Made by a program: the position numbers and the translations under genes. The notes beneath the pieces were generated by a model. It saw nothing but the letters and a program-made list of their open reading frames with translations. It searched no databases and had not been told where the DNA came from. Of a stretch of DNA of 64,000 nucleotides, positions 1-10,080 are shown piece after piece. Within the stretch, counting starts at the first letter, position 1. Every line of letters begins with the position of its first letter. Origin of the DNA: an uncultured bacterium (GTDB lineage Bacteria; Pseudomonadota; Alphaproteobacteria; CAJXXZ01; 1604HC); NCBI GenBank assembly GCA_913063285.1, contig CAJXXZ010000001.1, forward strand, positions 62,001 to 126,000, written 5' to 3'.

Positions 1-6
1 AATGCC

Positions 7-288
7 ATGTTTATGAATAAAAGTTCATCAATAATAAAATCTATAGAGCAATCTTGTCATAATACAAAAATGTATAGAAATTTGACAATAAAGCAATCTG
101 CTCAAATAGCTCGTTGGATGAGAATGAGATCAATTGTATACTCCTATAATGCAGAATATGAAAAAATTACATACAAAGTAATTATAGAAAATAAATTACG
201 CAATGAATTATTAGATACTCCATCGATTACTTTAGAAATTTTAAAAAATACTCTTGATTATATATATACTCATGCCCATATATTTTAA
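7..288 (+). CDS. Hypothetical protein, possibly 5'-truncated by the window edge
   Basis: A 93-codon frame starts at the first ATG, but the frame is also open back to base 1, so the gene may begin outside the window. The product is basic and mostly helical in character, with no signal peptide or membrane segment and no motif I recognise. It converges with the next gene, whose stop lies 3 bases beyond. Codon use is like that of the neighbours. It could be a small real protein or the tail of a longer one. Confidence 0.45.
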   Translation: MFMNKSSSIIKSIEQSCHNTKMYRNLTIKQSAQIARWMRMRSIVYSYNAEYEKITYKVIIENKLRNELLDTPSITLEILKNTLDYIYTHAHIF

Positions 289-290
289 AT

Positions 291-611
291 TTATTCACTT
301 CCTGTTGGCAATGGATATGGAGAGAAAATATTCTGATAATTCGTACCATCCTTAATCTCATTTATAACATGATTTACCCATCGATTCACCTTTTTACGAA
401 TTACCTCAGGTACCTTACCTTTGTAATTTATAGCTTGATCTTTAAGTTTTTTAATTTTAGTATCAAATTTCTTATCTCCTTTTTTATCACTTAGTTCTGC
501 TATTTTTAACTGAATCATAGCATTCCAATATTTCATTTCAAAATCATTTTTCTGTTTTGCAACAACATTTTTGCAAAAGAAAAGACAAATACATATTATG
601 GTCCATCGCAT
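291..611 (-). CDS. Small secreted protein of unknown function
   Basis: The 106-residue product begins with a short hydrophobic stretch (residues 3-18, rich in I, C, L and F, ending VVA before KQ) that looks like a cleavable signal peptide. The rest is a Lys-rich, probably helical protein of about 88 residues. No family is recognised. It lies downstream of the two barrel-like secreted proteins on the same strand, but 190 bases separate it from them. Several unknown genes in this window have this pattern of a short signal peptide on a small lysine-rich body. Confidence 0.5.
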   Translation of the reverse strand: MRWTIICICLFFCKNVVAKQKNDFEMKYWNAMIQLKIAELSDKKGDKKFDTKIKKLKDQAINYKGKVPEVIRKKVNRWVNHVINEIKDGTNYQNIFSPYPLPTGSE

Positions 612-795
612 GATTTATTTTCACATGATAGAATTGTAAAATCGTAAATTATTTTTAGTTTTAACTAAAATAAATATATATTAATACATGCTTAAAAACT
701 TAATTATATGATCAGATATTATATCTAATATTCACTATGTATTACATAGGGCTAAAAAATTATTTTATATAAATATTTCTACCACTAAACTAAAC

Positions 796-841
796 TTAAA
801 TTAACGTAATCCTAAAGGACTAGCAATAGCCTTTGGTTTAG
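796..841. repeat. 46-bp perfect direct repeat, copy 1 (3' end of paralogue 1)
   Basis: Bases 796-841 are identical to 2177-2222, and near-identity continues about 20 bases further. The repeat covers the stop codon and the last 12-13 codons of each paralogue and includes about 5 bases past the stop. The rest of the two genes is far more diverged, so this end has been kept identical by selection or by gene conversion. Confidence 0.9.
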
Positions 842-2084
842 CTGGTGGTACAGTCTCAATACATAAACCACATGATACTCTAAAAGTACTAGGATTAACT
901 TCAAGTTGAGTAATAATCTTGTCAAAATTTTCCTTAAGATCTTTGGCAACATCAGCAAATTTTCCATGACAGTAACTTACTTCTAATAACAATCCCGTTC
1001 TAACTGAATCTCGTGATGAAATATTTAAATATCCTCCAAAACCAACTTCATAAGTAGGAAATGTACCACTATATATGTCATAAGCTGTGAATTCACTCTT
1101 AGATGGAATAGATAATTGTGCTTTAGCATTTATTCTATAAAAGTTAAAACCAGCCCAGCCATAAAAAGTAAACCATTTATTAGCATCATGTGAAAATATA
1201 GGACATAAAGAAAAATGCCAATTATCACCGCAGTCAATATACATGGAGGTTGTTGTGATATCATCAGCATCATCCTTCAATAGCGGTATTAATGTTTGAC
1301 CAAGGCCTATTCGCAAACCGAAAGAAAATCCATTAGCGATTTCATGTAATATATCCGCAGATCCTTCAATATTTGTATCTATGTATATCTTTCCAATGGA
1401 AATTTTATCAACATAAGAGGCTGGAGTGGGCAAATAAGTTCTGAATAAATTATAAAAATATTTAACATCTGAAAGATCTTGAATATTATACATATTTTTC
1501 ATATCTTTAATTTCATATTCATCAGTAAGTTTCGCAAATTTAGGAAGAGATTCACTTCCTACATTTATTGAATTAATAGAAAACATTAGAACTCCCTCAA
1601 GATAAACATCATTACCTTCAAGAGGTGGCATTTTGTCCTTATGCTTATTAAGTGAATTTTCAATTTGTATTTTATCATGAGTTTCATTTTGTTCCTCTGC
1701 AATGTAATAACGCTGATAACGTTCTATAGTACTCTTTCTATCTTTTTCTTTAAAGAATTTTACTACACTTTGTCCAAATGATTTATACTTCATAATGTTT
1801 TCATGCTTTTTATATGAAGTTTCAGGCTGTAGAAAGAGAAATGCAGGTCTATCTCTATTACTATGAGTAGAGGATGATAACTCAGGTGTTGGAAGTAGAG
1901 TAATATTATATTCATTCATTGACCTCTGAAGCATCTCTCTTAGATTTATTTTACCTTTATATGGTTTAGGTAAATTATATGTAGGCTTTAGAGCAAATCT
2001 AAAAAATAGATTTTTGTAATTAAAAGAAGGTAGGGAATGAATACTAAGACTTAGAAATAAAGTTAAAATTATTTTACTTAACAC
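801..2084 (-). CDS. Secreted or outer-membrane barrel-like protein, tandem paralogue 1
   Basis: The 427-residue product has an N-terminal signal peptide (residues 1-18, LTLFLSLS core). A conserved element follows (NLREMLQ..MNEY, then LPTP) and then a polar, variable middle. The C-terminal half alternates hydrophobic and polar residues, with aromatic strands such as FTFYGWAGFNFY, which suggests an outer-membrane beta-barrel. It is a clear paralogue of the adjacent upstream gene; both share order, length and the tail PKAIASPLGLR. That tail does not end in the Phe/Trp usual for Omp85 substrates. The start is GTG. The family is not recognised; outer-membrane location is inferred. Confidence 0.7.
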   Translation of the reverse strand: MLSKIILTLFLSLSIHSLPSFNYKNLFFRFALKPTYNLPKPYKGKINLREMLQRSMNEYNITLLPTPELSSSTHSNRDRPAFLFLQPETSYKKHENIMKYKSFGQSVVKFFKEKDRKSTIERYQRYYIAEEQNETHDKIQIENSLNKHKDKMPPLEGNDVYLEGVLMFSINSINVGSESLPKFAKLTDEYEIKDMKNMYNIQDLSDVKYFYNLFRTYLPTPASYVDKISIGKIYIDTNIEGSADILHEIANGFSFGLRIGLGQTLIPLLKDDADDITTTSMYIDCGDNWHFSLCPIFSHDANKWFTFYGWAGFNFYRINAKAQLSIPSKSEFTAYDIYSGTFPTYEVGFGGYLNISSRDSVRTGLLLEVSYCHGKFADVAKDLKENFDKIITQLEVNPSTFRVSCGLCIETVPPAKPKAIASPLGLR

Positions 2085-2176
2085 AAATTATAATATCATA
2101 ATTTTCAATATAAATCAATTATTCATAATATTTCTTTATATAATTTAATATTGTACACAAAATATAATATTTGAAT

Positions 2177-2222
2177 TTAAATTAACGTAATCCTAAAGGA
2201 CTAGCAATAGCCTTTGGTTTAG
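2177..2222. repeat. 46-bp perfect direct repeat, copy 2 (3' end of paralogue 2)
   Basis: This is the second copy of the repeat at 796-841. It encodes the same C-terminal residues and stop codon of the upstream paralogue. Confidence 0.9.
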
Positions 2223-3489
2223 ATGGTAGTACAGTCTCAATAAACAAACCAAATGCAACTCTAAAACTATTAGGATTTATTACAAGATGAGTAATAACTT
2301 TATCAAAACCTTGCTCAAGATTTTTTGCAACATCTACTGATTTGCCAAAATGAAAATTCATTTCTGATGTAGTTCCGATTTTTATATAACTGTTTGATAT
2401 TAAATGAAAATTTATACCAAAACCAATTTCAAAATTAGGAAAGATACCTCTATATATTTCATTAGCTGAATCTGGATGTTCTAAATTTAATAATTTTGCT
2501 ACAGCATTCATTTTATACATATTTACACCTGCCCAGCCGTAAAAAGTGCACCATTTAGTATTAGCCTCATGTGATAATGTAAGACATAAGGAAAAATTCC
2601 AACTATTATTACATTCAAGGAATAAAAATATATTTTCATCATATGATTTACTATTATTCCAATCTAGATTAAGAGCAAGTCGTAAACCGGCTGAAAATCC
2701 ATCTGCAACTTCATGTAATATATCTACAGATCCTATAAAATCTGTAATATTGAGATCTGCAGGAATCTTTTTAAGTATAGACTTAGCAGTAGGATCTTCA
2801 ATAGAAGAAGCACCTTGTCTAATCATATATTCATTAACAAAATTTAGCATACTTGGCATATTTTTCATATCTTTAACTTCATACTCATCATTGGATTGTA
2901 GTAATTCAGGAAGAGGCTGATTTCCAACTATTATTTTCGCATGTTTTAGAGGTATAAATCCTTCAATATAAGAGTTCTCATCATCAGAATCTACTTCTAC
3001 CCTCTTATTCTTATCAAATGACTTTATGATCTGTTTTTTATCATATTTCGTCTTTTCTGCATTTTGAGAATTTCTTAATACCTCAATTGCCATTCCAGAA
3101 TAATCTGAGATATAAAAATGTGCTATTGAATCTAAAGTTGAATTTCTATCTTTTGCTTGAAGATACGAGTCTGTAGTAGTAACAGGAGGGAATTGTTCAA
3201 GAGTTAATGGAATCTTTTGCTCTGAAGTTTTAGGCATTCTAAATAAAAATGTAGAGATCGAATCAGGTCTTTGAAAATGAGATAACTTAGGTGTTGGAAG
3301 TATAACTCCATCATATTCATTCATTACTGCTTGAAGCATTTCTCTTAAATTTACTTTACCTCTATAAGCACTAGGAAAATTATTTGATTCCTTAACTGCA
3401 AGTCGAAAATGCATCTTTCTAAAACTAATAGGAAGTGAGTTACAAGTGTTAAGATAAAATAGAAGAAAAAGAATTAATTTATGCAACAC
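2182..3489 (-). CDS. Secreted or outer-membrane barrel-like protein, tandem paralogue 2
   Basis: The 435-residue product has a signal peptide (residues 1-18, LILFLLFYLN core). It has the same NLREMLQ..MNEY and LPTP elements near residues 47-68 as its downstream paralogue, and the same aromatic strand block (CTFYGWAGVNMY). It also ends in PKAIASPLGLR. The middle sections of the two proteins are strongly diverged, while the ends are conserved. The start is GTG, followed directly by TTG, so the exact first codon is uncertain. It lies 97 bases upstream of the paralogue on the same strand, which fits a tandem duplication. Confidence 0.7.
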   Translation of the reverse strand: MLHKLILFLLFYLNTCNSLPISFRKMHFRLAVKESNNFPSAYRGKVNLREMLQAVMNEYDGVILPTPKLSHFQRPDSISTFLFRMPKTSEQKIPLTLEQFPPVTTTDSYLQAKDRNSTLDSIAHFYISDYSGMAIEVLRNSQNAEKTKYDKKQIIKSFDKNKRVEVDSDDENSYIEGFIPLKHAKIIVGNQPLPELLQSNDEYEVKDMKNMPSMLNFVNEYMIRQGASSIEDPTAKSILKKIPADLNITDFIGSVDILHEVADGFSAGLRLALNLDWNNSKSYDENIFLFLECNNSWNFSLCLTLSHEANTKWCTFYGWAGVNMYKMNAVAKLLNLEHPDSANEIYRGIFPNFEIGFGINFHLISNSYIKIGTTSEMNFHFGKSVDVAKNLEQGFDKVITHLVINPNSFRVAFGLFIETVLPSKPKAIASPLGLR

Positions 3490-3555
3490 GTTAGATCATA
3501 TCATAATTTTATATATATATCAATCAAAAAATAATTTTTATTATATAAAACATAT

Positions 3556-4779
3556 CTATATTAAGTTGAAAAGCTCTGAATCAGTAATTTCCATCCTCAA
3601 TTTTGTGCTATTATCAATATATGTAAATTTTTCGTTTTGCAATTCTTTATCGCCAATGATTATCAGTTTTGGTACACCCATTAATGATAATTGAACTTTT
3701 TTTTCACTAATCGATAATTTTCTATCATCATAATACACATCACTTTCATATTTTTGTAATAGCATGCCATATATCTTTTCACATTTTTCACATACATTTT
3801 TGGAATCGTATGAAGCATTTACCACAGCTATCTGAAATGGCTCAATACCTTTTGGCCATACAATTTTATTTTGTTCAGCAAATATCTCTATCATTGCTCC
3901 TAATAATCTAGATACACCTACTCCGTAACATCCCATATATACATTTTGCTGAGTATTATCAGATAATGTAGCTTTTAATTTCATAGGCTTTGAATATACA
4001 GTATTCAAGCAAAATATGTGACCAATTTCTATAGCTCTTGATTGTTGTTTCTTATCATGATTTTTCATATTTAGTATTTCAGTTAAATTTTTATCGGCTA
4101 ACCATTTTTCATCAAACTCAATTTCATCTTCACCAGTTTGCGCACGTACAAAAAATTCATGACTCAAATCACCGCCAATTTCTCCTGTATCATTCTGATG
4201 AATTGGAATAACATTTAAATTTATTGCCTGAAACATTTCAAGATAGGTCTCTAAAACTTGATAATAAAATTTTTGTGATTTCTCTTTTGATATATGAAAT
4301 GAATATCCGTCACACATTAAAAATTCTCTACATCGCATAATACCAAATCTTGGCCTTACCTCATCTCTAAATTTCCATTGAATATTATATAAAGTGATTG
4401 GAAGATGCTTTGCACTTTGCACATAATTTCTCACACAATCAACTACTACTTCTTCCGCTGACGGTCCATATATTAATACTTTTTCATGTCGATCAACAGC
4501 ACATAATGTCTCTTTACCATATGAATTTCTTCTACCACTTTCTATCCATAATTTTTCCGGATGCATAATAGGCATACAAGTGCGAGAAAATAGTTTATCA
4601 TGATATTTTGCTATTACATTTTCAATTTTACGTAAAATTCTCCAACCTAATGGTAACCAGGCATACAACCCTGCTCCAATTGCATGTATCATACCTGCAC
4701 GCAGTAAAAATTGATGTGATTTTATAAGTGAATTATCAACATTCTTTCGCATTGGAATGTAAAATTGAGATGCCTTCAT
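3556..4779 (-). CDS. proS: Proline--tRNA ligase
   Basis: Class II aminoacyl-tRNA synthetase that charges tRNA-Pro with proline in the cytoplasm. Motif 2 is clear (RDEVRPRFGIMRCREFLM, about residues 137-155), as is motif 3 (YGVGVSRLLGA, about residues 285-295). The C-terminal anticodon-binding domain has the usual YYDDR block. At 407 residues it lacks the large editing insertion of the E. coli type and matches the short form common in Alphaproteobacteria. The ATG start gives the expected KASQFYIPMRKN beginning. It stands alone on the minus strand, followed after about 65 bases by the barrel-like pair. Confidence 0.95.
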   Translation of the reverse strand: MKASQFYIPMRKNVDNSLIKSHQFLLRAGMIHAIGAGLYAWLPLGWRILRKIENVIAKYHDKLFSRTCMPIMHPEKLWIESGRRNSYGKETLCAVDRHEKVLIYGPSAEEVVVDCVRNYVQSAKHLPITLYNIQWKFRDEVRPRFGIMRCREFLMCDGYSFHISKEKSQKFYYQVLETYLEMFQAINLNVIPIHQNDTGEIGGDLSHEFFVRAQTGEDEIEFDEKWLADKNLTEILNMKNHDKKQQSRAIEIGHIFCLNTVYSKPMKLKATLSDNTQQNVYMGCYGVGVSRLLGAMIEIFAEQNKIVWPKGIEPFQIAVVNASYDSKNVCEKCEKIYGMLLQKYESDVYYDDRKLSISEKKVQLSLMGVPKLIIIGDKELQNEKFTYIDNSTKLRMEITDSELFNLI

Positions 4780-5494
4780 TTTTTTGAGATTATCACATCA
4801 AAATATATAACTCAATCGATATAAATCATTAAATTAATAATTTGCCAAATTGAAATAATTTATGATAAGTAAAATATTAATATACATTTATAGTCATTTT
4901 TTGATATGTAATACAATTGCTATGATCAGGATATTTTTTGAAATTCTTTTGAAATTTAGGAAAATTAATAGTTAAAATTGATAAAAGAAAGATAGTGAAA
5001 AAGTTGTTGCTTATTTTTTATGATTAAATACAGTTAGAAGTTGAAAATATAAAGTTGATTTTTATACCATAATTCTTTCATTATCAAAATTTATCAAAAA
5101 TTGTATTTTACTATCATTATGTAATAAAAATTTATGTTACAAAAACTCATATAAAACATTTAAATATAATGAAAAAATTATTACAATCTCACTCTCGATA
5201 TATATTTTCATCAATTGCAATATTTGATGCATGAAAAAAGTATTCAATTAATTTATATGTAATACAAAACAAGATATCAATGTGTATTTTTATTCAGATT
5301 AATATATAAACTATTTTACTAATTTATATCATACGCATAATCAACTTTCATTTGTGGTAAATTAAAAAATATTAAAATAACTCACTTATAGCAGAAAATT
5401 TTAACACACACTAAGTATGTATTGAAAATTTATGTATTTTTACAAAAATATAAATATAATCTTTACAAAAGAATAATTAGATGTGAAATTAAAA
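4780..5494. other. AT-rich spacer without a gene
   Basis: About 715 bases lie between the divergent proS and the RNase P RNA gene. I see no convincing reading frame, tRNA or strong repeat. A TATAAT sequence at 5455-5460 lies 40 bases before the RNA, but no good -35 is spaced from it. Confidence 0.6.
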
Positions 5495-5833
5495 TGTGGA
5501 AATTAAGTCATCGCTCGTATTTATTACGGGAGGAAAGTCCGGGCTCCATGAAGGCAGGGTGCAGGATAACGTCCTGCGAGTGCAAACTTAGGGAAAGTGC
5601 CACAGAAAATATACCGCCAAGCTTGCAAAAGCTCGGTAAGGGTGAAATGGTGCGGTAAGAGCGCACCGCTGAGCTGGAAACAGGTCAGGCAGGGTAAACC
5701 CCACCCGGAGCAAGTTCAAGTAAAAGAGAGACAGCCTTCGTCGTACTCTTGGGTTGAACGCTTGAGGGCGTTGGTGACAGCGTTCCCAGATAGATGATGA
5801 CATAATACAGAACCCGGCTTATAGATTTCCACA
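5495..5833 (+). ncRNA. rnpB: RNase P RNA, bacterial class A
   Basis: This is the catalytic RNA that trims the 5' leader of pre-tRNAs. The 5' conserved block (GAGGAAAGTCCGGGCTCC at about 5530) and the 3' block (ACAGAACCCGGCTTA at about 5808-5822) are both present. So is the central AGGGTGAAATGGTGCGG region with the GAGCAAG-type loop. The ends are set by helix P1: TGTGGAAAT at 5495-5503 pairs perfectly with ATTTCCACA at 5825-5833. The gene is far more GC-rich than its surroundings. Short frames on both strands inside it are not genes. Confidence 0.97.
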
Positions 5834-5906
5834 CACTTAATCATTCATAAGAAATCAATTTGCTTTATTATTTTGAAAACTTAAATTACGATTTTTTATA
5901 TCATTT

Positions 5907-6097
5907 GATTACACGTAACGTATTAAATTATTTTGGCAAATTTGAAAAACTTAGCTTGAATTTTATATTATATCATGATGCAAAACCTATAAATTCACTT
6001 TTAATGATTTTCAATATCAAAATCGATATATTCTTGCTTCAGTGTTTTAATTTATCTGTATTACTTATAATTCTATATTTTTCAACAGCAAATTTTA
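5907..6097. repeat. Imperfect direct repeat of about 190 bp, copy 1
   Basis: This stretch aligns over its whole length with 6344-6536. The match includes a perfect 39-base run (6017-6055 equals 6455-6493). A weaker, third relative may lie around 6130-6200. No gene is visible in either copy. Confidence 0.8.
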
Positions 6098-6343
6098 TAT
6101 TATAAAATTATGTATAATACATCAAAATTTTTTTACAAATTTAAATAACTTAGCGTAAATTTTATATCACATGATTGAAAATTATGCTATGAATTTTAAC
6201 ATTACATAATAACATTAAATATATTGATTCATTTATCACAGTTAGAAAAAACTTATCTTGTAAGTTGTGAATTTTATCATTCAAATTATATTAATTTTCT
6301 TCATGATTGTTTAGCATTTAGCTTGCAAGCTTATAGATCCTAT

Positions 6344-6536
6344 GATTATATGTAATGCATTAAATTATTTTAGCAAATTTCAAAAATTTATCTTAAATCT
6401 TACATTATATGATAATATACAACCTGTAAATTCACTTTTAATGATTTTTCAATGTCAAAATCGATATATTCTTGCTTCAGTGTTTTAATTTATTCTTACT
6501 ATTTATTATGTTGTATTTTTCATCAGCAAATTTTTA
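6344..6536. repeat. Imperfect direct repeat of about 190 bp, copy 2
   Basis: Second copy of the 5907-6097 repeat, with scattered substitutions and small indels outside the 39-base identical core. The rest of the 5834-7073 spacer holds no gene I can support. Confidence 0.8.
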
Positions 6537-7073
6537 TTTGATACAGTTTTGCTTTTTGTAATAAAAAAATCAATAAAATTATGATCTTAAATATTCATAT
6601 AAAGTGTACAAAAATTTTCATAATAATTTATTACATAATCAATTAGTTTAATCAATATAATAATAAAATTTTTTATGTCATATCATGAAGTAAATTAATA
6701 AGTACTAAAATTACATTTAAATTCAAATACATCATAAATAAACAATCACTATAATTATAATCAGAAGAAATTTACTACTTGATGATATTTTTACGATTGA
6801 AAATCTTTCTTTGCAAAAATGACTATATTTACAACATATATTTTATAGATTTAATTTTTTATCATATATAAATCAACATATTTTAAAAATGACATTTTTT
6901 GTAAAATTTTTAAAATTTATCATATTAATGAATTAACTAATATTTATTTTAATTATAATCATAATAATTGAAAATTTTTACCTTTATTCATGATACAACT
7001 CATTACTAGTAGTATTTTATCAAGTTTTGTAATTTAATTTCGGTGCAATGCCAAACTAAATAAAAGTTAAAAT

Positions 7074-8429
7074 TTATCCAACTTTTTCAACAATACTTCT
7101 TTTTGAAGTATGCTTCATCACTGCTTCAATACAAATCTCAAAGTGATTTTTAATCTTTGTACGGTAAAAGTCAGCCGCCATCTTTTGTAATTTAATTTCA
7201 CCATGTAATGGAATATCCGATATACAAAGAAAAGACATAGACGGTATACCAAATCTAAATGCATTTGTTGCTATAGTACCTGACTCCATATCAACAGCAA
7301 TTGATTGTGTATTACAAAAGTTATTTACCATTTCTCCATTTAACTCCCAATGTCTGTCGTCAGTTGTAACAATTGTACCAAAATGCATTTTTTGACTTAA
7401 ATTACCATTATTATAATCACTTACGCTTTTCTCAAATGAATCAAACAGCTCTTCTGAAACAGGAATAGGAGTTGAAACAGGAATATAATTATCCAACACG
7501 TGATCATAACGAGCATAATTACGTGCTAAAATATAATCTCCTATTGAATGCTCAGCTTTTAATCCAGCACAATGACCAAGCATTACCCAACTTTTTGCTT
7601 GTAATACAGCTAGATGATCTGTAATCGTTTTTGCATTACTAGGTCCAACTCCAATATTTATCAAAGTGATTCCGTTACGATTTGGCAAAGTTAGATGATA
7701 AGCCGGCATTTGTGGATCAAAATTTTGACCAGTACCTCTTTTATAATATATAAGATCATCAAATTCTCCATTTTTCACTAATTTCTCAGCCATTTGTATA
7801 AAATATCTTGTATACATTTCATAATTTACAAAAATGATATTATTTTGAAAAAATTCAGCACTAGTACCGCAATAATGATGTAATCGATTTAATGAATACC
7901 CTATTCTCTCACCATGAAACATATCTAAAGCTTGAATTTTACAGTTCTTATGTAATTTTGCTATTTTATCTTGAATTCTACTAATACAAGGCATGTGAAA
8001 ATATTCTGGAGATCGTTTTTCTTCAAGTGGTAACATATTAAATAACGCTTCATTTACAAAAGGTAATGACATTGAATAATATGATTCTCCTACCCAAATA
8101 AACTCACTGTTATTTAAAATTAAATCTGATAATTTTCGTAGATAATACTCATATAATATATGTGGATGAGTCAAAGTAATACCATATGCTCCTGGACTTA
8201 AACCCTCTTTACTTGCTTTTTGATTTACTTTGATTCCCACATAGGGATAAGTAACATCTGTAACCTCACATGAAGAGCGAAAATGTAAAAAATCTTTGGC
8301 ATATGTTTCCAAAGCATTAACACTTTGTTGATACAGTTCACAGACTCTCTCTAGAGCTCTAACAGGATCATTATGTGCTTGAGCATTTTTCATCACAGAG
8401 TTAAAAACTGAACTAAATACTTTGTGCAT
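7074..8429 (-). CDS. amn: AMP nucleosidase
   Basis: Hydrolyses AMP to adenine and ribose 5-phosphate in the cytoplasm and so drains the adenylate pool. The N-terminal AMP-nucleosidase domain (ALERVCELYQQSV, then YPYVGI.V) is followed by a C-terminal nucleoside-phosphorylase fold. That fold shows INIGVGPSNAKTITDHLAVL, the GHCAGL turn and VDMESGTIATNAFRFGIP, which carries the catalytic-site acid region. At 451 residues it is slightly shorter than the usual ~480. It is isolated on the minus strand after a gene-poor 1.2-kb spacer. Retention of this salvage enzyme in a reduced genome is notable. Confidence 0.92.
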   Translation of the reverse strand: MHKVFSSVFNSVMKNAQAHNDPVRALERVCELYQQSVNALETYAKDFLHFRSSCEVTDVTYPYVGIKVNQKASKEGLSPGAYGITLTHPHILYEYYLRKLSDLILNNSEFIWVGESYYSMSLPFVNEALFNMLPLEEKRSPEYFHMPCISRIQDKIAKLHKNCKIQALDMFHGERIGYSLNRLHHYCGTSAEFFQNNIIFVNYEMYTRYFIQMAEKLVKNGEFDDLIYYKRGTGQNFDPQMPAYHLTLPNRNGITLINIGVGPSNAKTITDHLAVLQAKSWVMLGHCAGLKAEHSIGDYILARNYARYDHVLDNYIPVSTPIPVSEELFDSFEKSVSDYNNGNLSQKMHFGTIVTTDDRHWELNGEMVNNFCNTQSIAVDMESGTIATNAFRFGIPSMSFLCISDIPLHGEIKLQKMAADFYRTKIKNHFEICIEAVMKHTSKRSIVEKVG

Positions 8430-8542
8430 AGCACTTCTTTCTCATTCTTTGCTAATTATAAACTGAAATATAATTTATTACAATCTTAATTCAAAATTAA
8501 TCTTTTTATGAATTTTTTAGCTTTCAAGCTATCAAGATAAGT

Positions 8543-9898
8543 TTACAAATTAGAATCATGTAATTCATACTTTTTAACAAATTCTTGCAATGCTTTCTCA
8601 AATACTTTGTTCTTAACTGCTAATTGAAAATTTTCTATACTTGATACATTACCTGAACTTGAATTATCACTTGTTTCACCTTTTATTAATTTAATCCATT
8701 CTTCAATATCACCTGCTCTACTCATTGTTTTTTTATTTAAAATTTCATGCGCTCTATTAATTCCTTCTTTCAATCCGTTTAACATAATACATAATGAATA
8801 AAATACAGTAAAATAATCATCAGACCATGCATCTTGTTGTTGATTCATGTATATAACTACACTTGAAAAATTATCACTTAATTTAAAGTAATCAGCTATC
8901 TTTTTTATATAATCAGAATGCACTTCATCATTCATAGAGCTTATTATTACTATTCTTTCATTTTTTAAGTCAACAAACGCTGATGCATAGTGAACTCCTA
9001 TACGTATCGGTATAAATAAAATAATGCTTTTATCATCTAGTAAACTATTTTGAAATGTATGATTTTCCTCTTCTTGAAGGAAGATCTTTAGCTGTGTAAA
9101 CGGATAGTAACAATATAATTGCCCTATATTAGCATCAGGTTCTAATAAAGCATTTAATGCATCATATGTAGGAAATACTTTATCAGATATTGTTCCTCTG
9201 CTTACAAATTGATCAAGACTGTCAATATACTTCATAGAATCAGAATCACGTGATTTAAATTTCTTTTGCATTTCAGTTGAAGCCTTCCCCTTCTCAAGAT
9301 TCATGGTACTTGACATATTCTGAAATAATTCACGATCTGTAGATGTTAAATTACCAAGAGGTGAATTAGCACTTGAAGATGATAGTGTTGACTTTTTCCC
9401 CTCATAATTTACAAAATGTTTTAAATTCAATACTTTTGAATCAAGTAATATATCTAAAGCTGAATTTTTACCCGTAGAATGACCTTCTTGACTAAAATCA
9501 CCAACGTCTTTAATAGTTTTTAATAAAATAAAATAATGAGTTATCTTTTTATGTAGTTTATCGTTATTTGTTCTAGAATCTTTTTTAAGATAAGCTCTAG
9601 TGAGCATAATTTCATTAAACCCTTCATTAAGATCAGCTTGTAAGCTTGAAAGAACAGATTGCGCTATATTGTCAGCATATACAGTTAATGAAGTCTGCTC
9701 GTCTATTGATAACAAAGATTCACCAGGTTCAGGTTGGCGAATTTCATAAAATTGACTTGCAACATCTGCAAGAATTGATTCTCTAATAGTTCTATCTTGA
9801 ACAGGTGTATACATAGCTGATTTAGCTGAAGTATAATTATTAGGAGAACAATATATATCTATACAAAAACAATATAGAAATAGAATTATATGTTTCAT
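8543..9898 (-). CDS. Secreted Ulp1/C48-like protein with lost catalytic Cys (probable pseudo-protease)
   Basis: I place the start at the ATG at 9898, which gives a signal peptide (KHIILFLYCFCIDIYC); the frame is open upstream to 9949. The middle is helical and polar. The C-terminal domain matches CE-clan cysteine proteases in order: a His (IGVHYASAFVDLK), a third-residue position 17 later, a Gln, and the Cys position 6 after that Gln. Compared with the intact paralogue, the Asn (usually Asp) has become Ser and WACGY has become WSDDY, so Cys is replaced by Asp. TGT to GAT needs two base changes. The frame is otherwise intact and closely matches the paralogue, which argues for a retained inactive binding protein, not random decay. 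Function is inferred. Confidence 0.75.
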   Translation of the reverse strand: MKHIILFLYCFCIDIYCSPNNYTSAKSAMYTPVQDRTIRESILADVASQFYEIRQPEPGESLLSIDEQTSLTVYADNIAQSVLSSLQADLNEGFNEIMLTRAYLKKDSRTNNDKLHKKITHYFILLKTIKDVGDFSQEGHSTGKNSALDILLDSKVLNLKHFVNYEGKKSTLSSSSANSPLGNLTSTDRELFQNMSSTMNLEKGKASTEMQKKFKSRDSDSMKYIDSLDQFVSRGTISDKVFPTYDALNALLEPDANIGQLYCYYPFTQLKIFLQEEENHTFQNSLLDDKSIILFIPIRIGVHYASAFVDLKNERIVIISSMNDEVHSDYIKKIADYFKLSDNFSSVVIYMNQQQDAWSDDYFTVFYSLCIMLNGLKEGINRAHEILNKKTMSRAGDIEEWIKLIKGETSDNSSSGNVSSIENFQLAVKNKVFEKALQEFVKKYELHDSNL

Positions 9899-10080
9899 AT
9901 TGTGATTAATTATATTATAAAATTCAAAAAAATCAATATAATTAATCATATATTACTAGTTATGCAAGAGTGAAAATCATTTTATTCAAATAAAAATAAT
10001 CAACATTACATTCATATTTCGTAGAGTTTTTTATGCACTTTCAAGCTTTAAAGATAAGTTTACAAACTAGAGTCATGCAA

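Noticed and set aside
2546-2920. 124-codon plus-strand frame
   Set aside because: Shadow of the minus-strand secreted paralogue, with no ribosome site and no independent coding character.
5588-5803. Open frames on both strands at 5422-5803
   Set aside because: They lie within or across the RNase P RNA gene; the conservation belongs to the RNA.
5860-6105. 81-codon frame in the spacer after rnpB
   Set aside because: Lies in the decayed repeat, is not open in the second copy, and encodes only Phe/Ile/Leu-rich sequence.
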